A DNA stretch of 64,000 bases from an uncultured Ilyobacter sp. (GCF_963668515.1 NZ_OY764866.1:248001-312000); one strand, 5' to 3'; numbered from the stretch's first letter, positions 25,826 through 35,059 are shown. The notes: generated by a model from the sequence alone, not told the origin. Made by a program: numbers and translations.

Positions 25826-27809
25826 TCATCCCAGAAAAGTTATAATATTATCATCCTTTCTAAATTATAACATTTTTTTAATAAAAATCAAGAAGATTAA
25901 TAAAATCAAGCTCTTTTTATCATCCCTGTAAAATAATAATTTAATAAATTAAATCATCATCAATAAATTATAAACAATAAATTTCTATATTTTACTGCAA
26001 TTTTTACTTTTAGAGATCGTTAGCTAATGATTGGGTAAAAAAACATCTGTAAAATCATTTTAATAATGCATAAAACTCTATTTTTTTAACTTGCAGTAAA
26101 TAAATGAATTATATACACTTATTAAGTGAATTTAAAACTTATTTTCATTATATAACCCAAGTTGCTACTTGAAAGAAATTCTCATAAATTACTGAATTTA
26201 TCTGAATATTAAAATCAAAAGATTTTGTCACGAATGGACACTAATAAAAGATAGGGAAATTAACACGAATAAAGACAAGACCTTTTGCTCACAGAGGACG
26301 CAGAGAAAAAAAGGGAGTTTCACTGAGAAGATCGATATTAGAGTCAAAAGATTTTGTCACGAATGAAAATCAATAAAAGACAGAAAAATTAACACGAATA
26401 AGGACACAACCTCTTGAACACAGAGGGCACAAAGAAAAAGAATGAGTCTTACAGAGTTAAAGCCAAAACTATAAATACCTTCTTTTGCGAGAGGTTTTTA
26501 TCTCTTTTCCCTTGCCATTGATAAAATCAGCGTTAAGAATAACCGCAGTGAAATCCTTAGAAAAAATCGACTGTTTGAGCGTAGCGAGTTTCGAGTTTTT
26601 CTTGGATTTTCAAGGTTATTTAGCTGATTTTTCATAGGCTTGAACTTTTGGTTACTTTTCTTTCAAGAGAAAAGTAACGAATCCCGATAAATTCAATACT
26701 TTAATTTAATAAAGGTAGCAACTTAGGTTATATATGTCATAAGAATAAAGATCAGCAATATGTAGAGTAATTCTCTATTTTATACATTTTTTCTATATAA
26801 AAATATTCAATCTTTAAAAGATTTATTTAAATTCTTCTTATCATCCCTTTTAAATTATATTTTAATTTATTATATTTTTGCTCATAAACTCTTTATTTTA
26901 AAGGTCTACTTTATTATCCTTTATTGGTTATAATTTGATCATTTTCATTATAATAAATGAGGGATGCTAATCTTATACAAGTAAAATAAAGTTTTTTTTA
27001 TAATCACTTATTAATTATATAGTTAAAATTTCTATGGTTTTTATTATCCTTTAAATATTATAATCTATTTTTTTCGCCTTTTTCTTTAATAAACCAGTAA
27101 AACTAATAGTTATTTTATAATCACTTATTAATTAACCAATCCAAAATACACTATCCATAAAATTTAAAATTATTTAAATCAATATAAAGTATCTTATTTT
27201 AATTTATACATTTCAATTTTTACACTGATAATAATTTTTTTATTTCCTCTACACTCCTTTATAAATAAGGGGTTGTATTTATAAAAAAATCTTATTTTTA
27301 TATTTCAAGTAAATTGTCGGCATAATAAACACAGAATCAAACCATGAAAAAAAATATTAAAGATTATCATCCTTTATTGTTTATAACCAAAATTTTAGAG
27401 TATTGCTAACTTAGATTAGCATCACTGATTAATTATATTTTAAATTGTTTTCTTTATTTAAATTATAACATTAAAAGTGTCGGGATTTATTGATCTATTT
27501 TGTCATCCCTAATATTTTATAAAAAATATATATTTATAATCCTATCATCCTTTTATTGTTATAATACTCAAAAGTGTCGCGCCTAAAAATATCTAGCTTA
27601 CTTTATCATCCTTATTATTTTATATCTATATCATTCATTGGGATTCCTACTTTAGATGTTCTCATCCTTTATACTTTATAAGTACTATTTTTTATACACA
27701 CTTTATAAATAGCTGATTTTATTAGGTTAAATTATAATCTCTTATATTTAATGAGTTTTTAATCGCTGATTTTACTGGCCTTAACATATAATCCTTTTAA
27801 AATTATAAT
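25826..27809 (+). other. Iteron-type replication origin
   Basis: A 2-kb AT-rich region with about fourteen bipartite sites TCATCC-N8-TTATAAT (first base minor variants, gap always 8). First bases: 25826, 25851, 25920, 25954, 26841, 26914, 27044, 27367, 27503, 27545, 27606, 27662, 27789 on plus, and 26947-26967 on minus. A DnaA box TTATACACA is at 27692-27700. A 21-bp direct repeat with core TAATCACTTATTAATTA starts at 26997 and 27114, with a partial third copy near 27420. MITE element 3 interrupts the field (26154-26729). The initiator gene adjoins it. Origin function is inferred from this arrangement. Confidence 0.8.
26154..26729 (-). mobile_element. Non-autonomous MITE-like element 3, inserted in the origin
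   Basis: 576 bp with ends AACCCAAGTTGCTACTT and AAAGGTAGCAACTTAGGTT, in reverse orientation to elements 1 and 4 (the TTACTTTTCTTTCAAGAGAAAAGTAA palindrome is at the right end). It carries two copies of the approximately 118-bp internal unit. ATAT flanks both sides. It splits the iteron field between sites 25954 and 26841. No gene inside. Confidence 0.75.
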
Positions 27810-28027
27810 TAAATATATGTGACTTCTCTGTATACCTTATTTTATGGGAAGTTTAGAAGATACTTTTATTATTAATTGATTCACTACATAATACATATCA
27901 CATAATACATATCACATACATATGAGTTTTGTTCAGTTTTATTTTTATTATTAAGAAATTCTAATTTTGATTTTAATAACTTATGGGGTAATATTATAAG
28001 TGGAAAAGTAAGGGGGAGGAAAATACT

Positions 28028-28912
28028 TTGAAATTTGTCAAACATATAAAAAAACAGGAGTGGGGAATAGGAGAAATAATAGAAACAAATGGTTATAAAG
28101 TTACAATTGATTTTATTAATGCTGGAGTTAAGCTTTTAAACAGAAAAATAGCAGTTTTAGAAGAAATTTTAGATGAAGGCGAAATAACAAAATATAAGGA
28201 AGACAGACTTTTATGTACATTAAATAATAAAAAAACAAAAAAAATAAGTGTTAAAGAAAGCTTTCCAGTAGAAGACCTGATACAGATTTTTTTATCCGTT
28301 TATCCGAAAGGCTTTTATGATAACAATTACATTGAAAACGAGAGAAAATATAAAGAAAATCTGATAAATGAATTTAAAATGAACTTGTCAGAAGAAAAAT
28401 TATTAAAAAGTTTGGAAAATAAGAATTATTCAGAAATTGCTGAGGTTTCTAAAAAACTTATTTCAGCTAGTAAGAACATTCATAGTATTGAAAAGACCAA
28501 TTTTAGAAAAGCAATAAGTGAAGCTGAAAACCAGGAAAGGTTTATAAAAACTATGTATAATCTCTTTTATACAAATACTAGAACAGAAGAAGAAAGGTTT
28601 ACAGATTTTAAGGATTGTTTAGAAGCCATTAATTGCAACAAGTGGACAATAATAACTTACTTTATGAATATGCTAAGTCCAGATAAATACTTATTCCTTA
28701 AACCAAAAATTTCAAAAAAATCGGCAGAAATTTTTTCCTTTGATATCAGCTATAATATGACACCTAACTGGAATACTTATTTTAAATTTTTAAAATTTGC
28801 CGAAATTTCCAAAAAAAATATTGAAATTTTAAACCCAAGAGATTATATTGATATTGAATGTTTTATGTGGATTCTTGTAAAGAACCTAAAAAAAGCTAGG
28901 GAAAAAGCTTAG
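28028..28912 (+). CDS. Unknown origin-proximal protein with N-terminal DUF3553/Tudor-like domain
   Basis: 294 residues, TTG start at 28028 with AAGGGGGAGG upstream. Residues 1-45 (FVKHIKKQEWGIGEIIETNGYKVTIDFINAGVKLL) match the small beta domain found as DUF3553 and at the C-terminus of UvrD/PcrA-type helicases, where it contacts nucleic acid or RNA polymerase. The remainder is helical and unrecognised (KWTIITYFMNMLSPDKYLFLKP, WNTYFKFLKFAEIS). It is the first gene downstream of the iteron field, so a role in replicon maintenance is possible but unproven. No homologue is named. Confidence 0.55.
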   Translation: MKFVKHIKKQEWGIGEIIETNGYKVTIDFINAGVKLLNRKIAVLEEILDEGEITKYKEDRLLCTLNNKKTKKISVKESFPVEDLIQIFLSVYPKGFYDNNYIENERKYKENLINEFKMNLSEEKLLKSLENKNYSEIAEVSKKLISASKNIHSIEKTNFRKAISEAENQERFIKTMYNLFYTNTRTEEERFTDFKDCLEAINCNKWTIITYFMNMLSPDKYLFLKPKISKKSAEIFSFDISYNMTPNWNTYFKFLKFAEISKKNIEILNPRDYIDIECFMWILVKNLKKAREKA

Positions 28913-28968
28913 TATTTTTTTAATAATATTTCTGAATATATTATTAAAAAAAGGAGAAATATTTAAAA

Positions 28969-29172
28969 ATGAAAAAAAGCTTAAATAACAGTGAAATAGA
29001 TCTACTTATAAATAAGTCTATTGATAAAATACCTTTTGAAATGAGTAAAATAAAATTTGTTTTATTCGTTGTAAAAATAGTAAACAAACATAAGATAAAA
29101 AAGGATTATTTTGTTAAAATCATTTTACTATTTTACATTATGTTTACTTTTTATTATTTTTTTATTAAATAA
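28969..29172 (+). CDS. Small single-pass membrane protein, unknown
   Basis: 67 residues from ATG 28969 with AAAGGAG upstream. The first 45 residues are charged (LNNSEIDLLINKSIDKIPFEM), and the C-terminus is one strong hydrophobic helix (VKIILLFYIMFTFYYFFIK). No recognised family. It follows the Tudor-like gene by 56 bases and is probably in its operon. It ends at a large palindrome. Confidence 0.5.
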   Translation: MKKSLNNSEIDLLINKSIDKIPFEMSKIKFVLFVVKIVNKHKIKKDYFVKIILLFYIMFTFYYFFIK

Positions 29173-29200
29173 AAGTGTCGCCGCGATACTTTTATTTATT
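29169..29200 (+). terminator. Palindrome with GTGTCGC-type core after the small membrane gene
   Basis: AATAAAAGTGTCG..CGATACTTTTATT has 13-base arms with one G-U type mismatch. It begins at the stop codon and can act as a terminator. Its core GTGTCGCCGCGATAC resembles the perfect palindrome at 34188. Confidence 0.6.
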
Positions 29201-29225
29201 CTGGTGTAAAATTAAATATAAATGG

Positions 29226-29254
29226 CCTCCTAGCACTATCCAGGAGGTTTTTTA
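29226..29254 (+). terminator. Rho-independent terminator
   Basis: CCTCCT (29226-29231) pairs with AGGAGG (29242-29247), followed by TTTTTT. It ends the origin-proximal operon. Confidence 0.8.
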
Positions 29255-29474
29255 TGTTGATAAATTGATAAAGTATTTAGATACAAAAGAAGGTTGATTA
29301 TCTCTTAATTAAGTTAAATTTTTTTAAATATAATTCTTTTAGTTCGGTTAATATAACAAGTAGAAACTCATATAATAAAATTCATTGTTATTTATTATAT
29401 ATTTATGATAGAATATTTATATTATTTTAAGATATTCAAAAAAAATATGTTATAAGCAAATTACGAGGTGAATT
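29255..29474. other. AT-rich gap before the small acidic gene
   Basis: No coding sequence recognised; very AT-rich, presumably holding the promoter of the gene at 29475. Confidence 0.3.
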
Positions 29475-29762
29475 ATGGATAAAGAGAAACTTTATCGTAG
29501 ATTAGATGTGATTTCAGAAAAAATTGAAGAGCTTGGATTTGATATAAAAGAGGACCTCTATGAACTGATTGATCAACAACCAGAAATTGGGGAAAAGATA
29601 TTAAATTTCAAATTGAAAAAAATAGCTTATTTTCATGATGATGAGAATAATTCTTATGCAGGTTTTACATTGGAAGATACTCAGATAACTTTTTATATAG
29701 AATTGGGAGAGGATGAAGATGGTCCTTGGTATGAAATAACTGCAGAGATAATCAATTTTTAA
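29475..29762 (+). CDS. Small acidic protein of unknown function
   Basis: 95 residues. ATG 29475 follows GAGGTG. Very acidic (ELGEDEDGPWYEITAEIINF, YFHDDENNSYAGFTLEDTQ). No signal peptide or membrane segment and no recognised domain. The sequence reads like a compact alpha-beta protein, and codon use looks native. It stands alone between the origin operon and citrate synthase. Confidence 0.6.
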   Translation: MDKEKLYRRLDVISEKIEELGFDIKEDLYELIDQQPEIGEKILNFKLKKIAYFHDDENNSYAGFTLEDTQITFYIELGEDEDGPWYEITAEIINF

Positions 29763-29827
29763 CCAGAAAAAGTAAAAATGGATTTATCGGTTATTCTTTA
29801 TTTGAATTAAATTTAATCAATAAATAT

Positions 29828-29875
29828 TAGAAAGAAATAGAATTAGAAAGAAATAGAATTAGAAAGAAATAGAAA
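29828..29875 (+). repeat. 16-bp tandem repeat, three units
   Basis: TAGAAAGAAATAGAAT occurs three times in a row (29828, 29844, 29860) between the small acidic gene and the gltA terminator. It is a likely slippage-prone microsatellite with no coding role. Confidence 0.9.
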
Positions 29876-29919
29876 ATAAAAAAAAGAGATATAGACAAAA
29901 AATCTATAACTCTTTTTTA
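29876..29919 (-). terminator. Probable gltA terminator
   Basis: AAAAAGAG and CTCTTTTTT flank an inner TATAGAT/TCTATA pair about 5-40 bases past the gltA stop. The stem is AT-rich but followed by T runs on both strands. Confidence 0.55.
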
Positions 29920-29921
29920 AA

Positions 29922-31268
29922 TTATCTCTTACTTAATGGCACGTAATCATTGTTGCCTAGAATATGTTGATAAGCAGGCCTTATGATTTTTTTATCACTT
30001 AGAATTTGTTCAATTCTGTGTGCTGACCACCCTGCAGAACGAGCAGCTGCAAAAATGGGAGTGTAAAGATTATCTGGAATGTTCAACATATCATAAATAA
30101 ATCCAGAATAAAGGTCAACATTGGCACTCATAAGTTTACCATTTGAATTCTCAAAAATTTCTTTTGTAAGGAATTCCACATCACTATAAAGTTGGAACTC
30201 CTTGACATTATTTTTTTCTTTGGCAAGTTCATAAGCCTTTTCTTTTAAAAGAACCGCCCTAGGATCTGAGAGGGTATAAATAGCGTGTCCCATACCATAT
30301 ATTAATCCCTCTTTATCAAAGGCTTTTTTACTTAGTATTTTTATTAGGTAGTTTTTAAGTTTGGTTTTATTTTCATAATTTGTGACATTGTCCTTGATAT
30401 TACTCACCATCAGTTTAACTTTCGAATTTGCTCCCCCGTGCTTGGGCCCCTTAAGAGATCCTATGGCTGTGGAAATAGCTGAATAGGTGTCGGTACCACT
30501 AGAGGAAACAACATGAGTTGAAAATGCGGAATTGTTACCTCCCCCATGTTCGGCATGAAGAACCAGGCATAGGTCCAAAACTTCTGCTTCAGTTTTTGTG
30601 TACTTACTGTTATATCTGCTCATATGTAAAATATTTTCAGAAGTACTAAGACCCCTTTTAGGAGGATGTATGAATAAACTTTTTCCATTAAAATAATGTT
30701 CTTTAGCATGATACCCGTAGGCCATTATGGTAGGAATTTTAGCAATCAGTTCGAGACTTTGCCTGACTAAATTTTCAACAGAGAGATCGTCGGCATTATC
30801 GTCCATAGAATATAAAAAAAGTACACTTCTTTGAAGTAAGTTCATAATATTTTTACTCGGGAGTTTCAGCAAGAAGTTTTCAGTGAATCCCTCTGGAAGA
30901 AATCGTAATTCATCAAGTAATAAATTAAACTCTTCGAGCTCATATTTTGATGGAAGTTTTCCGAAAAGAAGTAGGAAAATGCATTCCTCAAAACCCATTC
31001 TATTTTCTTCTTGAAATCCCTTTACAAAATCTTTTATCTCTATTCCCCTATAATATAAAGCACCCTCTTTTGGAACCTTAACATTATCAATCACATCATA
31101 TCCTCGTACATCACCAATTTTAGTCAGTCCAACAAGGACTCCGGTTCCGTTTTTATTTCTTAATCCTTTTTTTACATTGTACTTATCATAATATTCAGGT
31201 TCGATAAAATTATTATCTTGCGCCATTTTGATTAAATTTTTAAAAGCTTTATTCGTATAATACGACAA
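29922..31268 (-). CDS. gltA: Citrate synthase
   Basis: 448 residues. Condenses acetyl-CoA and oxaloacetate to citrate. Catalytic blocks: LHAEHGGGNNSAFSTHVV (His), GPKHGGANSKV (His) and GMGHAIYTLSDPRA (His plus the DPRA loop), typical of the Si-type enzyme. The start is TTG at 31268 with a G7 ribosome binding site. No aconitase or isocitrate dehydrogenase gene is near, so it probably serves glutamate synthesis rather than a full cycle. Monocistronic. Confidence 0.93.
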   Translation of the reverse strand: MSYYTNKAFKNLIKMAQDNNFIEPEYYDKYNVKKGLRNKNGTGVLVGLTKIGDVRGYDVIDNVKVPKEGALYYRGIEIKDFVKGFQEENRMGFEECIFLLLFGKLPSKYELEEFNLLLDELRFLPEGFTENFLLKLPSKNIMNLLQRSVLFLYSMDDNADDLSVENLVRQSLELIAKIPTIMAYGYHAKEHYFNGKSLFIHPPKRGLSTSENILHMSRYNSKYTKTEAEVLDLCLVLHAEHGGGNNSAFSTHVVSSSGTDTYSAISTAIGSLKGPKHGGANSKVKLMVSNIKDNVTNYENKTKLKNYLIKILSKKAFDKEGLIYGMGHAIYTLSDPRAVLLKEKAYELAKEKNNVKEFQLYSDVEFLTKEIFENSNGKLMSANVDLYSGFIYDMLNIPDNLYTPIFAAARSAGWSAHRIEQILSDKKIIRPAYQHILGNNDYVPLSKR

Positions 31269-31289
31269 ATTAATCCCCCCCTTATTTGT

Positions 31290-31669
31290 AATAATCTGAT
31301 CTTGAATATTTTAAAATTAAAAAAATTGCTTATATAAATGATATTTCATATGTAAAATTAAAACAAGTACACATTTTATATATAACCGATATATTGAATA
31401 TATCATACGTCAAAAAAAGATTTATTTTGTATATGTTTTGTGGGGGGTTTTTTGTTATAACAGATTTACTAAAATATATTGCAATCCTCAATAATTCTAG
31501 ACAATTTGAACATATGATAATATTTTTTTCCTGAAAAATTAAATTTTAAAAGAAAAGCATGAATAAAAAAAGGAAATAAAAAAATGTGTTATATAATTTT
31601 TATAAATATTTTTATTATGATAACTTGTTTTAAGAAAAATATATAGTATACTAGGTAATAAAGGGGGGG
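31290..31669. other. Divergent intergenic region gltA/hup
   Basis: About 380 AT-rich bases without a gene. A likely hup promoter is TTGTTT (about 31626) and TATACT (about 31648) with a 16-base gap. Confidence 0.4.
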
Positions 31670-31675
31670 ATGGTA

Positions 31676-31954
31676 ATGACTAAGAAAGAGTTTATAGCAA
31701 AGTACTGTGAAAACGGAGGTTTTGTATCTAAGGCTGAAGCTGAAAGAAAATTAAATGCTTTATTAGATACCATTGAAAATGTTTTGGTCGATGGAAACGA
31801 AGTCAATTTCATTGGTTGGGGCAAATGGGAAGTTGTAGAAAGAGCCAAAAGAAAAGTAAGAAATCCTCAGACAGGTAAAAAGATGACAGTTAAAGCTAAA
31901 AAAGTAGTTAAATTTAAACCTGGTAAAAAGCTAGTAGATAAGATAGCTAACTAA
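31676..31954 (+). CDS. hup: DNA-binding protein HU
   Basis: 92 residues from ATG 31676, six bases after the G7 ribosome binding site (an ATG at 31670 is too close to it). HU-family features: TKKEFIAKYCENGGFVSKAEAERKLNALLDTIENVL, GNEVNFIGWGKWEVVERAKRKVRNPQTGKKM (the DNA-binding arm with NPQTG) and VKFKPGKKLVDKI. A nucleoid architectural protein; HU or IHF commonly assists iteron origins, here 4 kb away. Ended by the hairpin at 31990. Confidence 0.95.
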   Translation: MTKKEFIAKYCENGGFVSKAEAERKLNALLDTIENVLVDGNEVNFIGWGKWEVVERAKRKVRNPQTGKKMTVKAKKVVKFKPGKKLVDKIAN

Positions 31955-31989
31955 ATTTAATATTAAGTATGAGATTTTTTTATCTCTTA

Positions 31990-32021
31990 GGCTGTTGAAA
32001 TAACATCAACAGCCTTTTTCT
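31990..32021 (+). terminator. Terminator of hup
   Basis: GGCTGTTGA (31990-31998) pairs with TCAACAGCC (32006-32014), followed by TTTTTCTTTTTT. Confidence 0.9.
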
Positions 32022-32066
32022 TTTTTCAAAAAAAAATTCAAAAAACCAATCAATAAAGGTGTTTTT

Positions 32067-32513
32067 CTATTGCTCAGGAGAATCAATTATCATAGTGACA
32101 GGTCCATCATTTAGAAGTTCAACTTTCATGTCAGCGCCAAATTCCCCTGTTGAAATTCTTATGCCTTTTTCTTTGACAAGCTTAGTAAATTTATTGTATA
32201 GAGGAACCGCAACATCGGGTTTAGCAGCATCAATAAAACTAGGACGTCTTCCTTTTCTAGCCTCTCCATATAATGTAAACTGTGAAATTAAAAGTATTTC
32301 CCCCCCTATATCCTCTATGGATTTGTTCATTTTTCCATTTTCATCTGAAAATATTCTTAATCCTGAAATTTTGTTAACAAGCCAATTTGCATCTTTCTCA
32401 TTGTCTCTGTGTGTTATTCCAAGTAGAATAAGAAAACCTTTATCTATTTTTCCAATGACCTTTCCCTCTACAGATACCTGAGCTTTTGAAACCCTTTGTA
32501 TGACTACTCTCAT
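32067..32513 (-). CDS. dtd: D-aminoacyl-tRNA deacylase
   Basis: 148 residues. Hydrolyses D-amino acids from mischarged tRNA. Signature segments MRVVIQRVSKAQVSVEGK, LLISQFTLYGEARKGRRPSF (SQFTL motif) and STGEFGADMKVELLNDGPVTMIID (including the NxGPVT motif) are all present. Full length. Divergent from pncB. Confidence 0.96.
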   Translation of the reverse strand: MRVVIQRVSKAQVSVEGKVIGKIDKGFLILLGITHRDNEKDANWLVNKISGLRIFSDENGKMNKSIEDIGGEILLISQFTLYGEARKGRRPSFIDAAKPDVAVPLYNKFTKLVKEKGIRISTGEFGADMKVELLNDGPVTMIIDSPEQ

Positions 32514-32653
32514 AATAGTTTTCCCCTTTCATTCATAATAATAAAATTTTAATATAGTTGACCTTATTTTGCAAGGATGGAAGTTGTAAAATGAATATGA
32601 TAGTGCTATACTAAAGAATAATTAAGCATAATAATAGAAATGAGGTAATTACT

Positions 32654-34159
32654 TTGGATAAAGAAATTTTATTGACAGAATTTGCAAAAGTTATTAATTC
32701 AGATAGATACCAGTATACAGAGAGTGACGTATATTTGATGGAAGGGCTTGAGGAGCAGGAAGCTATATTTGATATGTATTTTAGAAAAACTGAAGATGGA
32801 GGTTTTGCCGTTGTCTGTGGAGTGCAAGAGGTGCTACATCTTATAAAAACATTGAATGACACTTCAGAGGAAGAAAAAAGAAAATATTTTTCAAAAATTA
32901 TAAAAGAAAAACATCTTTTAGAGTATCTGATTAAAATGAAGTTTACTGGAGATGTATATGCTCTAAGAGACGGAGAGATAGCCTATCCCAACGAACCAAT
33001 TATAACTATCAAAGCACCATTGATTCAGGCTAAAATATTGGAAACCCCTATACTAAATACAATGAACCTTCAAATGGTAGTGGCTACAAAAGCCTCTAGA
33101 GTCACCAGAGCGGCCGACCCTATAGGGGTATCTGCATTTGGCACGAGAAGGGCTCACGGCTTTGATAGTGCCGTATCAGGCAATAAGGCTGCTTATATTG
33201 GAGGATGTTCTAGCCATTCTAACCTTATGACTGAGTACAAATATGGAATTCCAAGTATTGGAACCATGGCTCATTCATATGTTCAGACCTTTGGAATAGG
33301 AAGAGATGCAGAAAAACATGCTTTTGATGTTTTTATAAAACACAGAAGGGAAAGAGAGAATAATACCCTTATATTGCTAATAGACACTTACAACACCATG
33401 GGAATGGGTATAAAGAATGCAATAGAGGCCTTTAAAGAAAATGGAATAGATGATAGCTATAATGGAATCTATGGAATAAGAATTGATTCCGGAGATTTGG
33501 CATATTTATCTAAAAAATGCAGAAAAGAGTTGGATAATGCAGGACTTAAAAAAGCAAAAATAGTTTTGACTAGTTCCTTAAATGAGGAGCTCATCAGATC
33601 CTTAAAGGAGCAAGGTGCTTGTGTGGATTCCTTTGGTGTCGGTGATGCCATAGCAACAAGTAAATCTAATCCATGCTTTGGAGGAGTATACAAAATTGTC
33701 CAGATAAATGGGAAACCTGTGATGAAACTTTCAGAAGATGTGTTTAAAATATCTAATCCTGGATTTAAAGAGGTGTATAGAATTTACGATAACCTCGGTG
33801 CTGCCTATGCTGACTTGATAACTCTTGTGGAGAAAGATAAAGATAAAACTAAAATATTGGAGAATAATGACCTCGTAATAGTTGATGAGAGGTATGATTT
33901 TAAAAGGAGTCTGTTAAAATCAGGAGAATATACCGCTAAAAAAATAACTATTCAATACATGAAAGACGGGGTTTTAACGGAAGATTATAAGACCTTATTG
34001 GACGTTAAAAGTTCACGTGATTATTACATTGACAATTTAAATAACATGTCAGAAGAGAGAAAAAGACTTGTAAATCCACATAAATATAAAATAGATTTAT
34101 CAAAAGATCTTTTAGAACTTAAGTATTCGCTGATAAAAAAAATTAAAAGTCAAATTTAA
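32654..34159 (+). CDS. pncB: Nicotinate phosphoribosyltransferase
   Basis: 501 residues, TTG start at 32654 with GAGGT upstream. Makes nicotinate mononucleotide from nicotinate and PRPP (NAD salvage). Motifs: YQYTESDVYLMEG at the N-terminus, AFGTRRAHGFDSAV (active-site region), GIRIDSGDLAYLSKK (PRPP site) and the C-terminal EERKRLVNPHKYKIDLS. Length and order match the long bacterial PncB type. Confidence 0.93.
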   Translation: MDKEILLTEFAKVINSDRYQYTESDVYLMEGLEEQEAIFDMYFRKTEDGGFAVVCGVQEVLHLIKTLNDTSEEEKRKYFSKIIKEKHLLEYLIKMKFTGDVYALRDGEIAYPNEPIITIKAPLIQAKILETPILNTMNLQMVVATKASRVTRAADPIGVSAFGTRRAHGFDSAVSGNKAAYIGGCSSHSNLMTEYKYGIPSIGTMAHSYVQTFGIGRDAEKHAFDVFIKHRRERENNTLILLIDTYNTMGMGIKNAIEAFKENGIDDSYNGIYGIRIDSGDLAYLSKKCRKELDNAGLKKAKIVLTSSLNEELIRSLKEQGACVDSFGVGDAIATSKSNPCFGGVYKIVQINGKPVMKLSEDVFKISNPGFKEVYRIYDNLGAAYADLITLVEKDKDKTKILENNDLVIVDERYDFKRSLLKSGEYTAKKITIQYMKDGVLTEDYKTLLDVKSSRDYYIDNLNNMSEERKRLVNPHKYKIDLSKDLLELKYSLIKKIKSQI

Positions 34160-34162
34160 AAA

Positions 34163-34187
34163 AAATCCCCTTTAAGGGGATTTTTTA
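34163..34187 (+). terminator. Terminator of pncB
   Basis: AAATCCCCT/AGGGGATTT hairpin followed by TTTT, directly after the pncB stop. Confidence 0.88.
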
Positions 34188-34209
34188 GTGTCGCGGCGAC
34201 ACTAAAAAA
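34181..34209. repeat. 29-bp perfect palindrome with core GTGTCGCGGCGACAC
   Basis: TTTTTTAGTGTCGC-G-GCGACACTAAAAAA (14-base arms). It starts within the T run of the pncB terminator, so a second terminator is not needed there. The GC-rich core recurs in part at 29175, 27575 and 18112. A protein-binding site or a second terminator are both possible. Confidence 0.6.
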
Positions 34210-34219
34210 GGAGATTACA

Positions 34220-34825
34220 ATGAAAGAGGGAAAGATAAAAACTTTTAAAAAAACGATATTGTACAAAATAATAAAAAAAAGCAAAAAAAATTATATTCTC
34301 AGAATAAAAGATGAAATATCAATAGAATTATCTATACCTAAAAGAGATTCTTATATAAATGGTGTAAATTTTATAAGTAAAAATATAGAAACAATAGAAA
34401 AAAAAATAATTGATTATGAGAAAAGGTTAAGAATAATAAAACCAGAGGGTACAGTAAAATTTTTGGGAAAACTCTTACCAGAAAAAGGATATAATCTCAG
34501 TGAAAGGGAGATGGAAGAGGAAGGAATAAAAATATTGCTAAATAGAGTAAAAAAATGGAGTGATATTATAGGGGTTTGTCCCTTGAAGGTGAGAATAAAA
34601 CCGTTAAAAAGTTCCTGGGGAATATGTTACTCAAATGGCAATATAACCTTAAACATAAAATTAATAAAAGCAGATCCTAAAATAATGGACTATGTAATAA
34701 TACATGAGTTGTGTCATCTTCTTCATCATAACCATTCTAAGGAATTTTGGGATGAGGTAAAAAAATATTTTCCAGACCATAAAGAGGCAAAAAAGGTTTT
34801 AAAAAACGAAGGAAGATTTTATTAA
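34220..34825 (+). CDS. YgjP-like (DUF45/M48-type) putative metalloprotease
   Basis: 201 residues. The C-terminal zinc motif IIHELCHLLHHNHSKEFWDEVKKYFPDHKEAKKVL (HExxH plus a downstream HSxxFW) is diagnostic of the YgjP/WLM-like family. RIKPLKSSWGICYSNGNITLN upstream is also typical. Predicted cytoplasmic; substrate unknown. Family members often sit beside restriction or repair genes, but here the neighbours are pncB and mgsA. ATG 34220 has GGAG upstream. Confidence 0.85.
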   Translation: MKEGKIKTFKKTILYKIIKKSKKNYILRIKDEISIELSIPKRDSYINGVNFISKNIETIEKKIIDYEKRLRIIKPEGTVKFLGKLLPEKGYNLSEREMEEEGIKILLNRVKKWSDIIGVCPLKVRIKPLKSSWGICYSNGNITLNIKLIKADPKIMDYVIIHELCHLLHHNHSKEFWDEVKKYFPDHKEAKKVLKNEGRFY

Positions 34826-34827
34826 AA

Positions 34828-34848
34828 ATTATAATATAAGAGGGATGA
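34828..34848 (-). repeat. Distal iteron copy
   Basis: On the minus strand TCATCC, 8 bases (CTCTTATA), TTATAAT: an exact match to the origin iteron consensus, three bases past the YgjP-like gene stop and 7 kb from the last origin copy. Confidence 0.6.
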
Positions 34849-35002
34849 AAAGAAAAGATGTTGATTATTTAAAGTAATTTATATTTATATTTTTCAGTAA
34901 TTTAAATTTTAAGAAAATATAATGAGATTATCTTAGAGAGTTGTTTAGAGGGGTAAATCTGAATGTTATAAAATTAGGATTAAGTGGTTTAAATATAGAA
35001 AG

Positions 35003-35048
35003 TTCAAGTTGCACCCGCTGTCAATAGACAAGAACAAAAGTGCAACTT
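35003..35048 (-). terminator. Probable mgsA terminator or structured 3' end
   Basis: AAGTTGCAC (35003-35011) pairs with GTGCAACTT (35034-35042, approximately), with an inner TTGTCTATTGACA segment. It lies just beyond the mgsA stop. Confidence 0.5.
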
Positions 35049-35059
35049 TAAATCAAACT

